A stretch of DNA of 19,493 nucleotides from NCBI RefSeq assembly GCF_026151205.1, contig NW_026971912.1, positions 1-19,493 of the forward strand, written 5' to 3'. This DNA comes from Bolinopsis microptera (Eukaryota; Ctenophora; Tentaculata; Lobata; Bolinopsidae). Below the pieces are notes generated by a model. That model worked only from the letters and a program-made list of their open reading frames with translations, was not told the origin of the DNA and ran no database searches. Positions 1-8,930 of the stretch are shown here, in pieces (within the stretch, counting starts at the first letter, position 1; the number at the start of each line of letters is the position of its first letter). A program made the translations under genes and the position numbers.

Positions 1-579
1 GGGGTCTACCGAACCATAACTCGTAGGTGTACTACCGAACCATAACTCGTAGGTGTGCTACCGAACCATAACTACTAGGTGTGCTACCGAACCATAACTC
101 CTAGGTGTGCTACCAAACCATAACTCCTAGGTGTGCTACCGAACCATAACTCCTAGGTGTGCTACCGAACCATAACTCGTAGGTGTGCTACCGAACCATA
201 ACTCCTAGGTGTGCTACCGAACCATAACTCCTAGGTGTGCTACCGAACCATAACTCCTAGGTGTGCTACCGATCCATAACTCGTAGGTGTACTACCGAAC
301 CATAACTCGTAGGTGTGCTACCGAACCATAACTCGTAGGTGTGCTACCGAACCATAACTCGTAGGTGTGCTACCGAACCATAACTCGTAGGTGTGCTACC
401 GAACCATAACTCGTAGGTGTGCTACCGAACCATAACTCCTAGGTGTGCTACCGAACCATAACTCGTAGGTGTGCTACCGAACCATAACTCGTAGGTGTGC
501 TACCGAACCATAACTCCTAGGTGTACTACCGAACCATAACTCCTAGGTGTGCTACCGAACCATAACTCCTAGGTGTGCT
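1..579. repeat. 26-bp tandem satellite, block 1 (about 22 copies)
   Basis: The unit is 26 bp; its core reads CTACCGAACCATAACTC and continues with STAGGTGTG. The phase is kept from base 6 to about 579. Copies differ mainly at one base (CTCGTAGG or CTCCTAGG) plus rare point changes, so the array is young or homogenised. The array runs off the left edge of the window. The same satellite in the same orientation resumes at 2577. Confidence 0.97.
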
Positions 580-597
580 CTCTCTCTCTCTCTCTCT
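578..597. repeat. (CT)n microsatellite, probable LINE 3' tail
   Basis: Ten CT dinucleotides join the end of the first satellite block to unique sequence. On the minus strand this is (AG)n and lies at the 3' end of the LINE relic. Simple-repeat 3' tails are known for several LINE clades, so the tail is the likely origin; replication slippage at the junction is the alternative. Confidence 0.8.
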
Positions 598-930
598 GTT
601 CTGGTCAACGGTTTCTGGCCTCTTACTAAAAGATGGAGGCCTTCTCACCGTGCCCACAGAATGCAACTCCTGCTAGCTGCACGCCAGGACTCCCAAAGTA
701 TATACGAAATCATAAAATAATAAATATCAATGCAACAGACCCCTGGAGTCTTGAAGCTGTCACTACCTGTCTCAGAGCAAACCCACTTCCGTTGTAGTAC
801 TTCTGCGGGTAGACAAGGGACTTCCGAGCAAGGTCAAAGCCTGGGAGATATGTCTCTATGCGGAGATGGGCCTAGGTTGAGTTCCTAGTATGGGATTTAG
901 CGAAAGTTCCTGGTGAAGAATCCAAGGAGG

Positions 931-1205
931 TTACCCAAAAGGGTTTTCCCTATCCAGTCTTGTCGACTGTTCCACAAATTTGAAGATATGATGTAGTTTA
1001 CTGTTGTTAAGGTAGAGTTTACCAATTATCCTCATTCTGAACGTCATGATCTGGATGCACTTGTAGAGGAGGTGCTGGGATGTTGCTGCTTCTCCTGAAA
1101 AGTGTTCGCAATCTTGCGTCTTGAAGTTGACGTTTTTTGCCACGTTCTGAAAATAAACAAGTGGGCTGTGACCTATTCTGAAAGCGACCATGTTAGCCAT
1201 CTGAT
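931..1205 (-). pseudogene. LINE pol C-terminal zinc-type region (fragment)
   Basis: An 89-codon open frame on the minus strand shows the pattern that follows RNase H in many LINEs: a F-R-I-G-H-S-P-L block near its start, then a cysteine pair region, EAATSQHLLYKC, and a basic/aromatic stretch ending FKFVEQSTRL. This resembles the usual RIGHSPL...C-x2-C...E-T-x2-H-L-L-x2-C order, with the first cysteine knuckle partly eroded. The upstream RNase H frame joins it after a frameshift near 1200. This is a relic without its own promoter; the methionine at the frame start has no meaning as a translation start. Confidence 0.7.
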
Positions 1206-1570
1206 GTGAGTTCCAGAAAAATAAAAGTTCCTGTATTTAATTTGTGGAGGAACATCACAAGTGGAATGTTCCTTTGTCACTGAGTGTGGCCTATTTGGGA
1301 GGAAGGGTTCTGGTCCCATGGGGATGTTGTTGGATTGATCGTCCCTTGCGAATTCTTCCGCTAGTTCTTTACCGTATACTCCTTAATGTCCTGGAACGAA
1401 GTCCTACTCGATCACTCGATGTGAATACCTAGTGAGTTGGTCTGAGATGTTCAGAACGAACCTGGAGTTAAAACTGGTGCTGTGAAGCGCTTTAAATGCA
1501 GCCTGGGAATCTGAGAGGAATTTATGATTGATGGAGATCCTAAGTTATCATAAGTCCAGATACTTGCCAT
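1205..1570 (-). pseudogene. LINE RNase H domain (fragment with stops)
   Basis: On the minus strand one frame reads SDSQAAFKAL near 1514-1485, then a VPGH block followed by a G-V-Y-G-K-E-L-A-E-E-F-A-R segment near 1395-1345. This is the RNase H pattern of DSQAA, W-V-P-G-H-x-G-x-x-G-N-E-x-A-D and A-R seen in LINE polyproteins. Stops fall just before the VPGH and just after its histidine, and N is replaced by K and D by E in the GNExAD motif, so the enzyme is dead. The N-terminal catalytic aspartate region is not recognisable, which fits the deletion that removed the RT. Confidence 0.75.
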
Positions 1571-1689
1571 GTATAACGCAAATAGCGGGTATGATTTCCT
1601 CAATTAACCTGAAGGAGGAATGTCAGTCCTGAAATGTTACCATGTAACGTCGAGCTAAAAAAATGAGTCAAAAGATTGAGTAATGCATT

Positions 1690-2002
1690 CGATAAACATT
1701 GTATGTTCTATTTGCATCCCCTACGCATTGCATTGATGTTTATTCCTGATCCGGTTAGCTTTGCGTCTCAGAACTAAAGAGGTCCACTATGCTTTAGTGA
1801 GCTATGCTCGCCACCAGGGTACTGTAGATCTAAGGGTTCCCTGTGTAATGGGGCAGGCTGTGAAGAAGCAGCTCTGCAGGATGTCCGAGATGAACTGTTT
1901 TCGAGTGTTGAGATCTTCCGCTGTAGAAACTGAATAGAACCAGTAAGGGTGTCAGTCAAACTCTGCTGCTACTAGATGATTGTAGAGCGTCCAGTCACAC
2001 TT
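1690..2002 (-). pseudogene. LINE endonuclease-to-RT linker (fragment with stops)
   Basis: On the minus strand a frame with several stops carries C-D-W-T-L-Y-N-H-L near its start, then N-T-R-K-Q-F-I-S-D-I-L, an alanine/cysteine-rich segment with C-P-I-T-Q-G, and PWW at 1819-1811, followed by L-R-R-K-A-N-R. LINE polyproteins have this order between endonuclease and RT: a D-W motif, a helix ending in I-L-x-A-A, I-P-x-T, P-V-P-W-W, then basic residues. The PWW motif is intact. Longer open stretches in other minus-strand frames here are accidental. Confidence 0.65.
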
Positions 2003-2034
2003 CAATGAAGAGTGTGGCAAAGCTAACCCGGTCC

Positions 2035-2282
2035 CCTGAAAAGTGGTTACTGGAGGAAGAAGTGCCAGGAATTCTCGCTATCAGTGTGTCCTCGTAGTCA
2101 GAGTTTAAATCCCTAATTCTGTCTTATCACGAGCCTGTGTCTAGCGTGTGTCAGCCCTTACGCATTAGCTATCTTAACTGAAAAGACCTGAAAAGTGGTT
2201 ACTGGAGGGAGAAGTGCCAGGACTACTTATTATCAGTGTGTCCTTGTAGTCAGGATGAGCGAATTGGAATCCCTAGCTCTGT
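2035..2282. repeat. Direct repeat pair inside the LINE relic (2035-2122 and 2187-2282)
   Basis: Two similar blocks begin CCTGAAAAGTGGTTACTGGAGG at 2035 and 2187, and both run through ATCAGTGTGTCCT to a CCCTA(A/G)(T/C)TCTGT end. The offset is 152 bp. A shorter similar pair (AATTTCCTGGTG near 2320 and 2420) continues the pattern. The 5' part of the relic has therefore been locally duplicated. Confidence 0.8.
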
Positions 2283-2576
2283 GGTGGGTGACTTCGATGG
2301 GACCTGAAAGCTGAAAGATAATTTCCTGGTGATTTAGTAGCTCTTAGAGCTAGGTATCTGTGTCTAATGTATCGTCATTTGTGTGTGTACTATCTTGTAA
2401 CCTGATATCTGAAAGAGAAATTTCCTGGTGCTTGGTAGCTGTTAGTGTTGACTTCCTGGTTCCTATGGGAACTTTGAGTTGGCAAGGCCCAACCTTTGTA
2501 CTCAACAAGAGAGCACACCACCCGTTAGTGCCAACCAGGCCACACCACGTGGAGGTTCGGAGAGGATTTCGTGACC

Positions 2577-2953
2577 CTCCTAGGTGTGCTACCGAACCAT
2601 AACTCGTAGGTGTGCTACCGAACCATAACTCGTAGGTGTGCTACCGAACCATAACTCCTAGGTGTGCTACCGAACCATAACTCCTAGGTGTGCTACCGAA
2701 CCATAACTCCTAGGTGTGCTACCGAACCATAACTCCTAGGTGTGCTACCGAACCATAACTCCTAGGTGTACTACCGAACCATAACTCCTAGGTGTGCTAC
2801 CGAACCATAACTCCTAGGTGTGCTACCGAACCATAACTCCTAGGTGTGCTACCGAACCATAACTCCTAGGTGTGCTACCGAACCATAACTCCTAGGTGTG
2901 CTACCGAACCATAACTCCTAGGTGTGCTACCAAACCATAACTCGTAGGTGTGG
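2577..2953. repeat. 26-bp tandem satellite, block 2 (about 14 copies)
   Basis: Same 26-bp unit and orientation as the block at the left edge, and the same CTCGTAGG/CTCCTAGG polymorphism. It resumes in mid-unit (CTCCTAGG) directly after the LINE relic and ends before AT-rich unique sequence. The simplest reading is that both blocks were one array before the retrotransposon inserted. Confidence 0.97.
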
Positions 2954-3245
2954 GGTTACTTTAATTATAAACAGGATGTGGTTGTTTCAAATACTAAATT
3001 GCATGTAAACTACTTTACTCTCAAGTTACCTGACCATTATTATAGCCCTATATAGCCAGGTTACTCAGTATTTAATGGATATCATAATACCAGCTGAAGT
3101 TACTACTTACTTATAATGCTTACTGTTGTGATTACTGTTATTTTAGTTACTGTTAACACTATGAATTATGAAGTTCCTCAAACTTCAAATTTACTACCTT
3201 ATTATTTTATAAAATTTCAGAGAAACTGGACATCTTATTTTCGTC

Positions 3246-3259
3246 GTTGCCACGGCAAC
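3246..3259. promoter_or_regulatory. Palindromic RFX X-box-like site
   Basis: GTTGCC-AC-GGCAAC is a perfect inverted pair of RFX half-sites with a 2-base spacer. RFX factors bind such X-boxes upstream of ciliary and other genes in animals. No transcription start can be identified near it, so function is only inferred from the motif. Confidence 0.35.
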
Positions 3260-3540
3260 TGCTAAATTGTTAGTGGTTTTAGAGCATCTTGCAGTAACAG
3301 CTTAGTAATGATACAATAAGAATAGAAAGTAGTTAATTAATTAATTAATTAGTTAATGGTATGGTTTAAATCAGTGAAGTTAGAAATAGAGTCGTAGCTG
3401 CGGGGAATGGTTTTTAGTGTCTTTTTCAACTTCAGTGATCTTTGATCTAATTAATAATACAATGGAATATGTGTTCATATTGGCTACTTGAGCAGTGAGT
3501 ATGCAGTCATGACCAAACCCAAAATTCCACAAATAATAAA

Positions 3541-3611
3541 TACAATGGTTAAATTACAATAGTACATTGCATACAAATACAATGGTTAGATTACAATAGT
3601 ACATTGCAATT
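3541..3611. repeat. Direct repeat pair, 38-bp spacing
   Basis: ACAATGGTTARATTACAATAGTACATTGCA occurs twice with one difference, offset by 38 bp. It directly precedes the palindrome at 3613-3671, and the two may belong to one small mobile element relic. Confidence 0.8.
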
Positions 3612-3612
3612 A

Positions 3613-3671
3613 ATTAAAATCATTGTAATGTATATATGCAATTTGCATACATACATTACAATGATTTTAAT
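3613..3671. repeat. Near-perfect 29-bp-arm palindrome
   Basis: The left arm begins ATTAAAATCATTGTAATG and the right arm ends CATTACAATGATTTTAAT, with a single-base centre at 3642 and one mismatch in 29 pairs. As DNA it can form a cruciform, and as RNA a hairpin. No coding role is visible. A MITE relic or a recombination-made inverted duplication would both explain it. Confidence 0.85.
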
Positions 3672-4245
3672 AATCACAGTTAATTCTACTCAGTACAATT
3701 TGTTTCGTATTCTAGTTGTTTTGTTATATATTCTTATATTGCTTTACCCAGTCAACTAGCAATGATAGTGGTATTTAATATTTATTCCAACAAAATATAA
3801 TACTGGTAGTAACTAGTAGTTTAATTTGTGTTCCAGCGTCTGAATAAGAAGTGGCTATTTCTGAAGATTCACTTGTCTAGCCTCCAAGTTATAGTATTTA
3901 AATGTAGACTATTAAACTAGAAATATCATAGGATTACTAAGATATTTCTTACCGCTGCAAAAAATGGATGATGCCATATTTTTTAATTTGATCGTAAGGT
4001 CGACTACTTGGGGCAGGGGTGTAGGAAGAGGGGGGGGCAGGGGGTTCGACTACTTGAGGATCAATCTCCAACAAACTGATATTTTACTTTCGATAGTGAA
4101 CCATTCATCAAACCTTAAGCTTTTATCCTCGAATGTAGGACGTAGGTTTCAGCACTATATTACGGCAGCACTGAACACTATATTGCTAAACTATTGTAGT
4201 ACAGTGCAGTTTGCTCGCTTTATTACCAAAAGAATCGCATGATTC

Positions 4246-4600
4246 CCCTCAATAACCATACTCTAACTCTAACCATAACTTAAACCTTAACCATTTAAAC
4301 CTTAACCATAACCATACCCTAACTTTGACCATAACCATACTCTAACCATAACTTTAACCATAACTATAACCATACCTTAACTTTAACCATAACCATACTC
4401 TAACCATAACCATAACCTTAACCTTAACCATAACCATACCCTAACTTTAACCATAACTATAACCATACCCTAACTTTAACCATAACCATACCCTAACTAT
4501 AACCATAACCATAACCATACTCTAACCATAACCACGACCTTAACCATAACCATAAGTATAACCATACTCTAACCATAATCCTAACCATAACCTTAACCCT
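4246..4600. repeat. Degenerate telomere-like hexamer array (AACCAT/CCCTAA variants)
   Basis: About 355 bp are built of TAACCA, TAACCC, TAACTT and related six-base steps, including ACCCTAAC blocks. The pattern is that of an interstitial, mutated (TTAGGG)n-like tract on its C-rich strand, but ACCATA is commoner than CCCTAA, so a separate simple repeat is possible. Confidence 0.85.
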
Positions 4601-5770
4601 TTACTTACCCAAACTAATGAGATCTGTTTCGAAATTATATACTAGGACAGTTTGTCAAATGTCAGTCCGAGATAAAATTCAGATAATTGGGTGATATCGT
4701 ATGTATATTACAATATAATTCTGAATATTTTATAATCTATAATGGATTATTTTTGCGGTACTGTATATAGTAGGGCCATTAACATTATAACTACCATTTT
4801 ATTAAATCTCTTCTACTCCATTTTACGATCCAAGTACATATTATATCCTTTTGTCAATGAAAGTATTAACCACAATAATAATGTTTCGTATGCAACATAG
4901 AGAAGACTATTCATGAATCATGATCATTCCGCGATCAGTAGTGACGTTATACACACAGTAATATATTTCATAATAAAATATAATCAGAAATAATCAACTG
5001 CACTAGTTGGTGTTGTGAGCGTGTCGTACGTTTTGCTATGCGCTCATCTCAAAACTTGCTTGTAGTTGTACTGTTAAAGTTAAATTCTCATTTAATCAGG
5101 GATCAGATTAGAGGGTTATGGTTTCGAATAGTCGTTCAGGGCCAGCCAGAGAACGGGTTGAAAAAGTCACTTGACAGCCGAGTGTAGAGTGATTAATCAT
5201 CGTCCTATTTTAACATCGTTACACTTACCTTATTTTTTAACTGAAGGCCCAAAATTAGAAAATCGATTTTATTAACAATCTGGTATGTTGCATAATAATG
5301 ATAAACTATTTTTGTTTGTGTTATACTGGTGTATAATGGTCGCCATGGAAACGAAGCGTAAACTTCCTTAGTCTCACTTGATATATGTCACTTAACCCAT
5401 TACCCATATCAAATTTAGAAGATCATAAGTTAACAATGTGTTTACATTATTCGAGTATTATTGTTTGTAACTTTAACATTGTGTTTAACTTTACATCGTA
5501 ACTACAACTTATTGTCAAGTTCACATGAACTTTTTCTTTTCGAACTCATGAAGCCTCCGTGTGCGTACAAGAATGGGAGAAGGTGTTCAGGTAAATGAAC
5601 GAATAAACGTCTTATTTAGACATCACGTGTCTGCATGATGTCTTGATGATCTGGGAACTATTTCGTGACATTTTCTGATACACAAAATCAAAAGGGGCAT
5701 GCACCTTTGTACCGCATGTTTGATAAGCAAAAAAGTAAACGGAACTCCGCAAACGTAATAATATAAGCGC
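4601..5770. other. AT-rich sequence without a recognisable gene
   Basis: No domain-bearing ORF, RNA gene or dispersed repeat was recognised here on either strand. The only motif of note is an X-box-like site at 5339-5352. The stretch separates the hexamer array from the 19-bp array. Confidence 0.55.
5339..5352. promoter_or_regulatory. X-box-like site
   Basis: GTCGCC-AT-GGAAAC fits the X-box consensus RTHNYY-WT-RRNRAC at every position. It lies in non-coding sequence about 3.5 kb upstream of the PRC1-like start, so a target gene cannot be named. A chance match is possible in 19 kb. Confidence 0.3.
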
Positions 5771-6907
5771 ATGAGAACTAAGTGAGGGTATGAGAACTAA
5801 GTGAGGGTATAAGAACTAAGTGAGGGTATAAGAATTAAGTGAGGGTATGAGAATTAAATGAGGGTATGAGAATTAAGTGAGGGTATGAGAATTAAGTGAG
5901 GGTATGAGAATTAAGTGAGGGTATGAGAACTAAGTGAGGGTATGAGAACTAAGCGAAGGTATAAGAACTAAGTGAGGGTATGAGAACTAAGTGAGGGTAT
6001 GAGAATTAAGTGAGGGTATGAGAACTAAGTGAGGGTATGAGAACTAAGTGAGGGTATGAGAACTAAGTGAGGGTATGAGAACTAAGTGAGGGTATGAGAA
6101 TTAAGTGAGGGTATAAGAACTAAGTGAGGGTATGAGAACTAAGTGAGGGTATGAGAATTAAGTGAGGGTATGAGAACTAAGTGAGGGTATGAGAACTAAG
6201 TGAGGGTATGAGAACTAAGTGAGGGTATGAGAACTAAGTGAGGGTATGAGAATTAAGTGAGGGTATGAGAATTAAGTGAGGGTATGAAAACTAAGTGAGG
6301 GTATGAGAACTAAGTGAGGGTATAAGAACTAAGTGAGGGTATGAGAATTAAGTGAGGGTATGAGAATTAAATGAGGGTATGAGAATTAAGTGAGGGTATG
6401 AGAATTAAGTGAGGGTATGAGAATTAAGTGAGGGTTTGAGAACTAAGCGAGGGTATGATAACTAAGTGAGGGTATGAGAATTAAGTGAGGGTATGAGAAC
6501 TAAGTGAGGGTATGAGAATTAAGTGAGGATATGAGAACTAAGTGAGGGTATGAGAATTAAGTGAGGGTATGAGAACTAAGTGAGGGTATGAGAACTAAGC
6601 GAAGGTATAAGAACTAAGTGAGGGTATGAGAACTAAGTGAGGGTATGAGAATTAAGTGAGGGTATGAGAACTAAGTGAGGGTATGAGAACTAAGTGAGGG
6701 TATGAGAACTAAGTGAGGGTATGAGAACTAAGTGAGGGTATGAGAATTAAGTGAGGGTATGAGAATTAAGTGAGGGTATGAAAACTAAGTGAGGGTATGA
6801 GAATTAAGTGAGGGTATGAGAATTAAATGAGGGTATGAGAACTAAGTGAGGGTATGAGAATTAAGTGAGGGTATGAGAACTAAGTGAGGGTATGAGAACT
6901 AAGCGAG
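5771..6907. repeat. 19-bp tandem array (about 60 copies)
   Basis: The unit is AGAACTAAGTGAGGGTATG. The period stays at 19 bp over the whole array. Copies vary mainly at AGAACTAAG/AGAATTAAG and at TATGAG/TATAAG. Rare variants (AGCGAAGG and TATGAAAAC) each occur more than once at distances that are multiples of 19, which shows block duplications within the array. The repeated TAA stops prevent a long frame. Confidence 0.97.
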
Positions 6908-7018
6908 CTAGTCTTCAGTACTCACAGTTCGATAGTGCACCGCACGTATCATGTATGTTTTGCAGGTGTCTTCAATTGATTACTGCACTAGAATTGAAAA
7001 TATAATTTACTAGTGTAA

Positions 7019-7035
7019 CCCGGCCTTCGGCCGGG
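7019..7035. other. GC-rich perfect hairpin
   Basis: CCCGGCC-TTC-GGCCGGG forms a seven-base-pair, all-G/C stem with a three-base loop in otherwise AT-rich DNA. No T-run follows, and the setting is eukaryotic, so it is not read as an intrinsic terminator. It is more likely part of a transposon end. Confidence 0.7.
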
Positions 7036-7653
7036 ATTTCACTGCCGCAGTTAAAAAGGGTATGACTATTTACCAGCTGAGTCAAAACCCGCACTAGGTG
7101 AGCAATTCTATTCGGAGTGCCCTCACGTATCCAATAGTATTTAACATAATCGCATAATCAGTTCTTTCTCGTGAATAATTAAATCATTATTAGGCACCAC
7201 CCTGTACCACGACTATTACACCTCATCACTCCCGTCTTGAACCGCTTTCCATTTTAGAAATTAACCCTTATTAACTCCGCACCACACCCGCCTATTATAT
7301 CTGAAAACATGCATTACATTGTCGTATGAAACTTTGAAAGTAAACAAACATACCACAATGAGTGCTCCCTCCCCTAATAAACTTATAGAATTACATGACA
7401 GTATATATCGAGGCTAACCTAATTATGATATATGTACCAACGCTACATAATATGCAGTAATGGGAGAGGGAGAAAATGTGAGCCATTTTATGTCACATTT
7501 GTGGTACAAAACCATCAATAAAACCACTTACCGTCGGCCGATTTTTAAAAAAATTGCCTATTGGCTTCATCAGAGTTTTTTCGGCACTATACCAAAAAAA
7601 CCAGTCCCGTAACTCTTACCGTTTTTTTGATATAGCCGCTCGGAAATTTCCCG

Positions 7654-7669
7654 CACACACACACACACA
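7654..7669. repeat. (CA)8 microsatellite
   Basis: Eight CA dinucleotides preceded by TTTCCCG and followed by GATTTATTG. This may be the tail of the element proposed to the left. Confidence 0.9.
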
Positions 7670-7902
7670 GATTTATTGAGATTATTATTTAAGATTACCT
7701 GCGCACTTGCGCAGCTGGAAAATTGAGACCCTTTTTTACAGCCTCTGCTTCATTTTCATGAAACATTTAATGGGTTAAATTTCTTCATGGCTGATAATTC
7801 ATCTCAAGACTATCATTTAAAATGAACCTTCCATTCTTTTGAGTCTTTATTCTTCCTTATTCTTGTAATTAGCGTTCAATAAACTCTTTTGGCTAGAATT
7901 CT

Positions 7903-8817
7903 CAGGATATAGGAAGCTCACACCACATTTCCCCTGACAGGATGTAGGAAGCTCACACCACATTTCCCTTGACAGGATGTAGGAAGCTCACACCACATTT
8001 CCCCTGAAAGGATGTAGGAAGCTCACACCACATTTCCCCTGACAGGATGTAGGAAGCTCACACCACATTTCCCCTGACAGGATGTAGGAAGCTCACACCA
8101 CATTTCCCCTGACAGGATGTAGGAAGCTCACACCACATTTCCCCTGAAAGGATGTAGGAAGCTCACACCAAATTTCCTCTGACAGGATGTAGGAAGCTCA
8201 CACCACATTTCCCCTGACAGGATGTAGGAAGCTCACACCACATTTCCCCTGACAGGATGTAGGAAGCTCACACCACATTTCCCCTGACACTTGACAGGAT
8301 GTAGGAAGCTCACACCACATTTCCCCTGACAGGATGTAGGAAGCTCACACCACATTTCCTTGACAGGATGTAGGAAGCTCACACCACATTTCCCCTGACA
8401 GGATGTAGGAAGCTCACACCACATTTCCCCTGACAGGATGTAGGAAGCTCACACCACATTTCCCCTGACAGGATTGTAGGAAGCTCACACCACATTTCCC
8501 TTGACAGGGATGTAGGATGCTCACACCACTTTTCCCCTGACAGGATGTAGGAAAGCTCACACCACATTTCCCCTGACAGGATGTTGGAAGCTCACACCAC
8601 ATTTCCCCTGACAGGATGTAGGGAGCTCACACCACATTTCCTCTGACAAGGATGTAGGAAGCTCAACCACCACATTTCCCTGACAGGATGTAGGAAGCTC
8701 ACACCCACATTTCCCCTGACACTTGACAGGATGTAGGAAGCTCATACCACATTTCCCCTGACAGGATGTAGGAAGCTCACACCACATTTCCCCTGACAGG
8801 ATGTAGGAAGCTCACAC
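7903..8817. repeat. 35-bp tandem array A (about 26 copies), upstream of the PRC1-like start
   Basis: The unit holds TTTCCCCTGAC, then AGG, ATGTA, six bases, TCACACC and three bases, for a total of 35. Copies are nearly identical up to about 8280; single-base indels and a few duplicated bits (CTTGACAGG) appear after that. The last unit ends within two bases of the ATG at 8820. Each unit contains a pyrimidine tract followed by GACAG|G, which is a good 3' splice acceptor, and each also contains ATGTAG, a start directly followed by a stop. Open frames on the minus strand here are repeat by-products. Confidence 0.97.
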
Positions 8818-8819
8818 AG

Positions 8820-8906
8820 ATGACAGCGGGTGGTATTGACGATACTCTACACGAGTTAGGACTTTATATTAAACACGGAATACTCCGTCTACAGGAAACT
8901 TGGAAT
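8820..8906 (+). CDS. PRC1/Ase1-like microtubule-bundling protein, coding exon 1
   Basis: Twenty-nine codons run from an ATG that directly follows an AG (CACACAG|ATGACAGCG) to a consensus donor, AAT|GTGAGT. The peptide starts MTAGGIDD, continues through H-E-L-G-L-Y-I-K-H-G-I, and ends LRLQETWN. Joined in phase 0 to the exon at 9372 it gives L-Q-E-T-W-N-E-I-G, like the L-x-x-I-W-x-x-I-G of PRC1/MAP65/Ase1 proteins. That motif sits about 30 residues from the methionine, as in human PRC1 from memory. PRC1 cross-links antiparallel microtubules in the spindle midzone; this region is the start of the N-terminal dimerisation rod. The frame is also open for some codons upstream, so an earlier start with this as an internal exon cannot be excluded. 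Confidence 0.6.
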
Positions 8907-8930
8907 GTGAGTATGGGGAAATTCTCGTAT

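Larger units (their letters stand above)
580..2576 (-). mobile_element. Decayed non-LTR retrotransposon (LINE with RNase H) inserted in the 26-bp satellite
   Basis: Read on the minus strand, the segment gives LINE pol pieces in the expected order: the end of the endonuclease and the linker to the RT (about 2002-1690), RNase H (about 1570-1205), a C-terminal cysteine/histidine region (about 1205-931), then non-coding sequence and an (AG)n tail at the far 3' end (plus-strand 578-597). The frames are broken by stops and at least one frameshift. Only about 300 bp separate the PWW linker motif from the RNase H DSQAA motif, where intact elements have well over 1.5 kb of reverse transcriptase, so the RT is deleted. 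I/Jockey/R1-type elements with RNase H fit; the clade cannot be set. The 5' limit is uncertain: 2040-2576 has no clear protein match by eye. Both flanks are the 26-bp satellite. Confidence 0.75.
2954..4245. other. AT-rich sequence without a recognisable gene
   Basis: No ORF here looks like protein, and no convincing pair of splice sites was found. Local items are a short TTAA microsatellite near 3335-3352, an X-box-like palindrome at 3246, a 30-bp direct repeat pair and palindrome at 3541-3671, and a G-rich stretch near 4011-4045. An open frame at 3964-4242 is low-complexity at its start and matches nothing known to me. Confidence 0.6.
7005..7700. mobile_element. Possible transposable-element relic with terminal hairpin and (CA)n tail
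   Basis: The segment starts with ACTAGTGTAAC followed by a GC-rich hairpin, and ends near a (CA)8 run followed by GATTTATTGAG. An ACTAG-plus-CCCGG hairpin at one end and a (CA)n tail at the other is a layout I associate with widespread non-autonomous invertebrate elements, but no coding remnant or target-site duplication was found. The class is not determined. Confidence 0.35.

Noticed and set aside
1774-1959. 61-codon minus-strand open frame.
   Set aside because: The overlapping frame with stops contains PWW and the other LINE linker residues, so this open frame is accidental.
2360-2602. 80-codon plus-strand open frame running into the second satellite block.
   Set aside because: It lies antisense to the LINE relic and ends in satellite sequence; composition and position argue against a gene.
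5547-5590. ATG-started 14-codon frame (MKPPCAYKNG...) ending in TTCAG|GTAAAT, like a first exon.
   Set aside because: Too short, no family match and no downstream acceptor in a fitting place before the 19-bp array.
7019-7035. Intrinsic transcription terminator.
   Set aside because: The hairpin has no following T-run, and the window is eukaryotic with introns.
8233-8787. Minus-strand open frames with MWCELPTSCQGKCG repeats.
   Set aside because: They are translations of the 35-bp array, and the frame shifts with each unit length. No gene signal is present.
7903-8817. A CRISPR-like array, since 35-bp repeats recur regularly.
   Set aside because: There are no variable spacers; units are contiguous copies. 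The same holds for the other arrays in the window.
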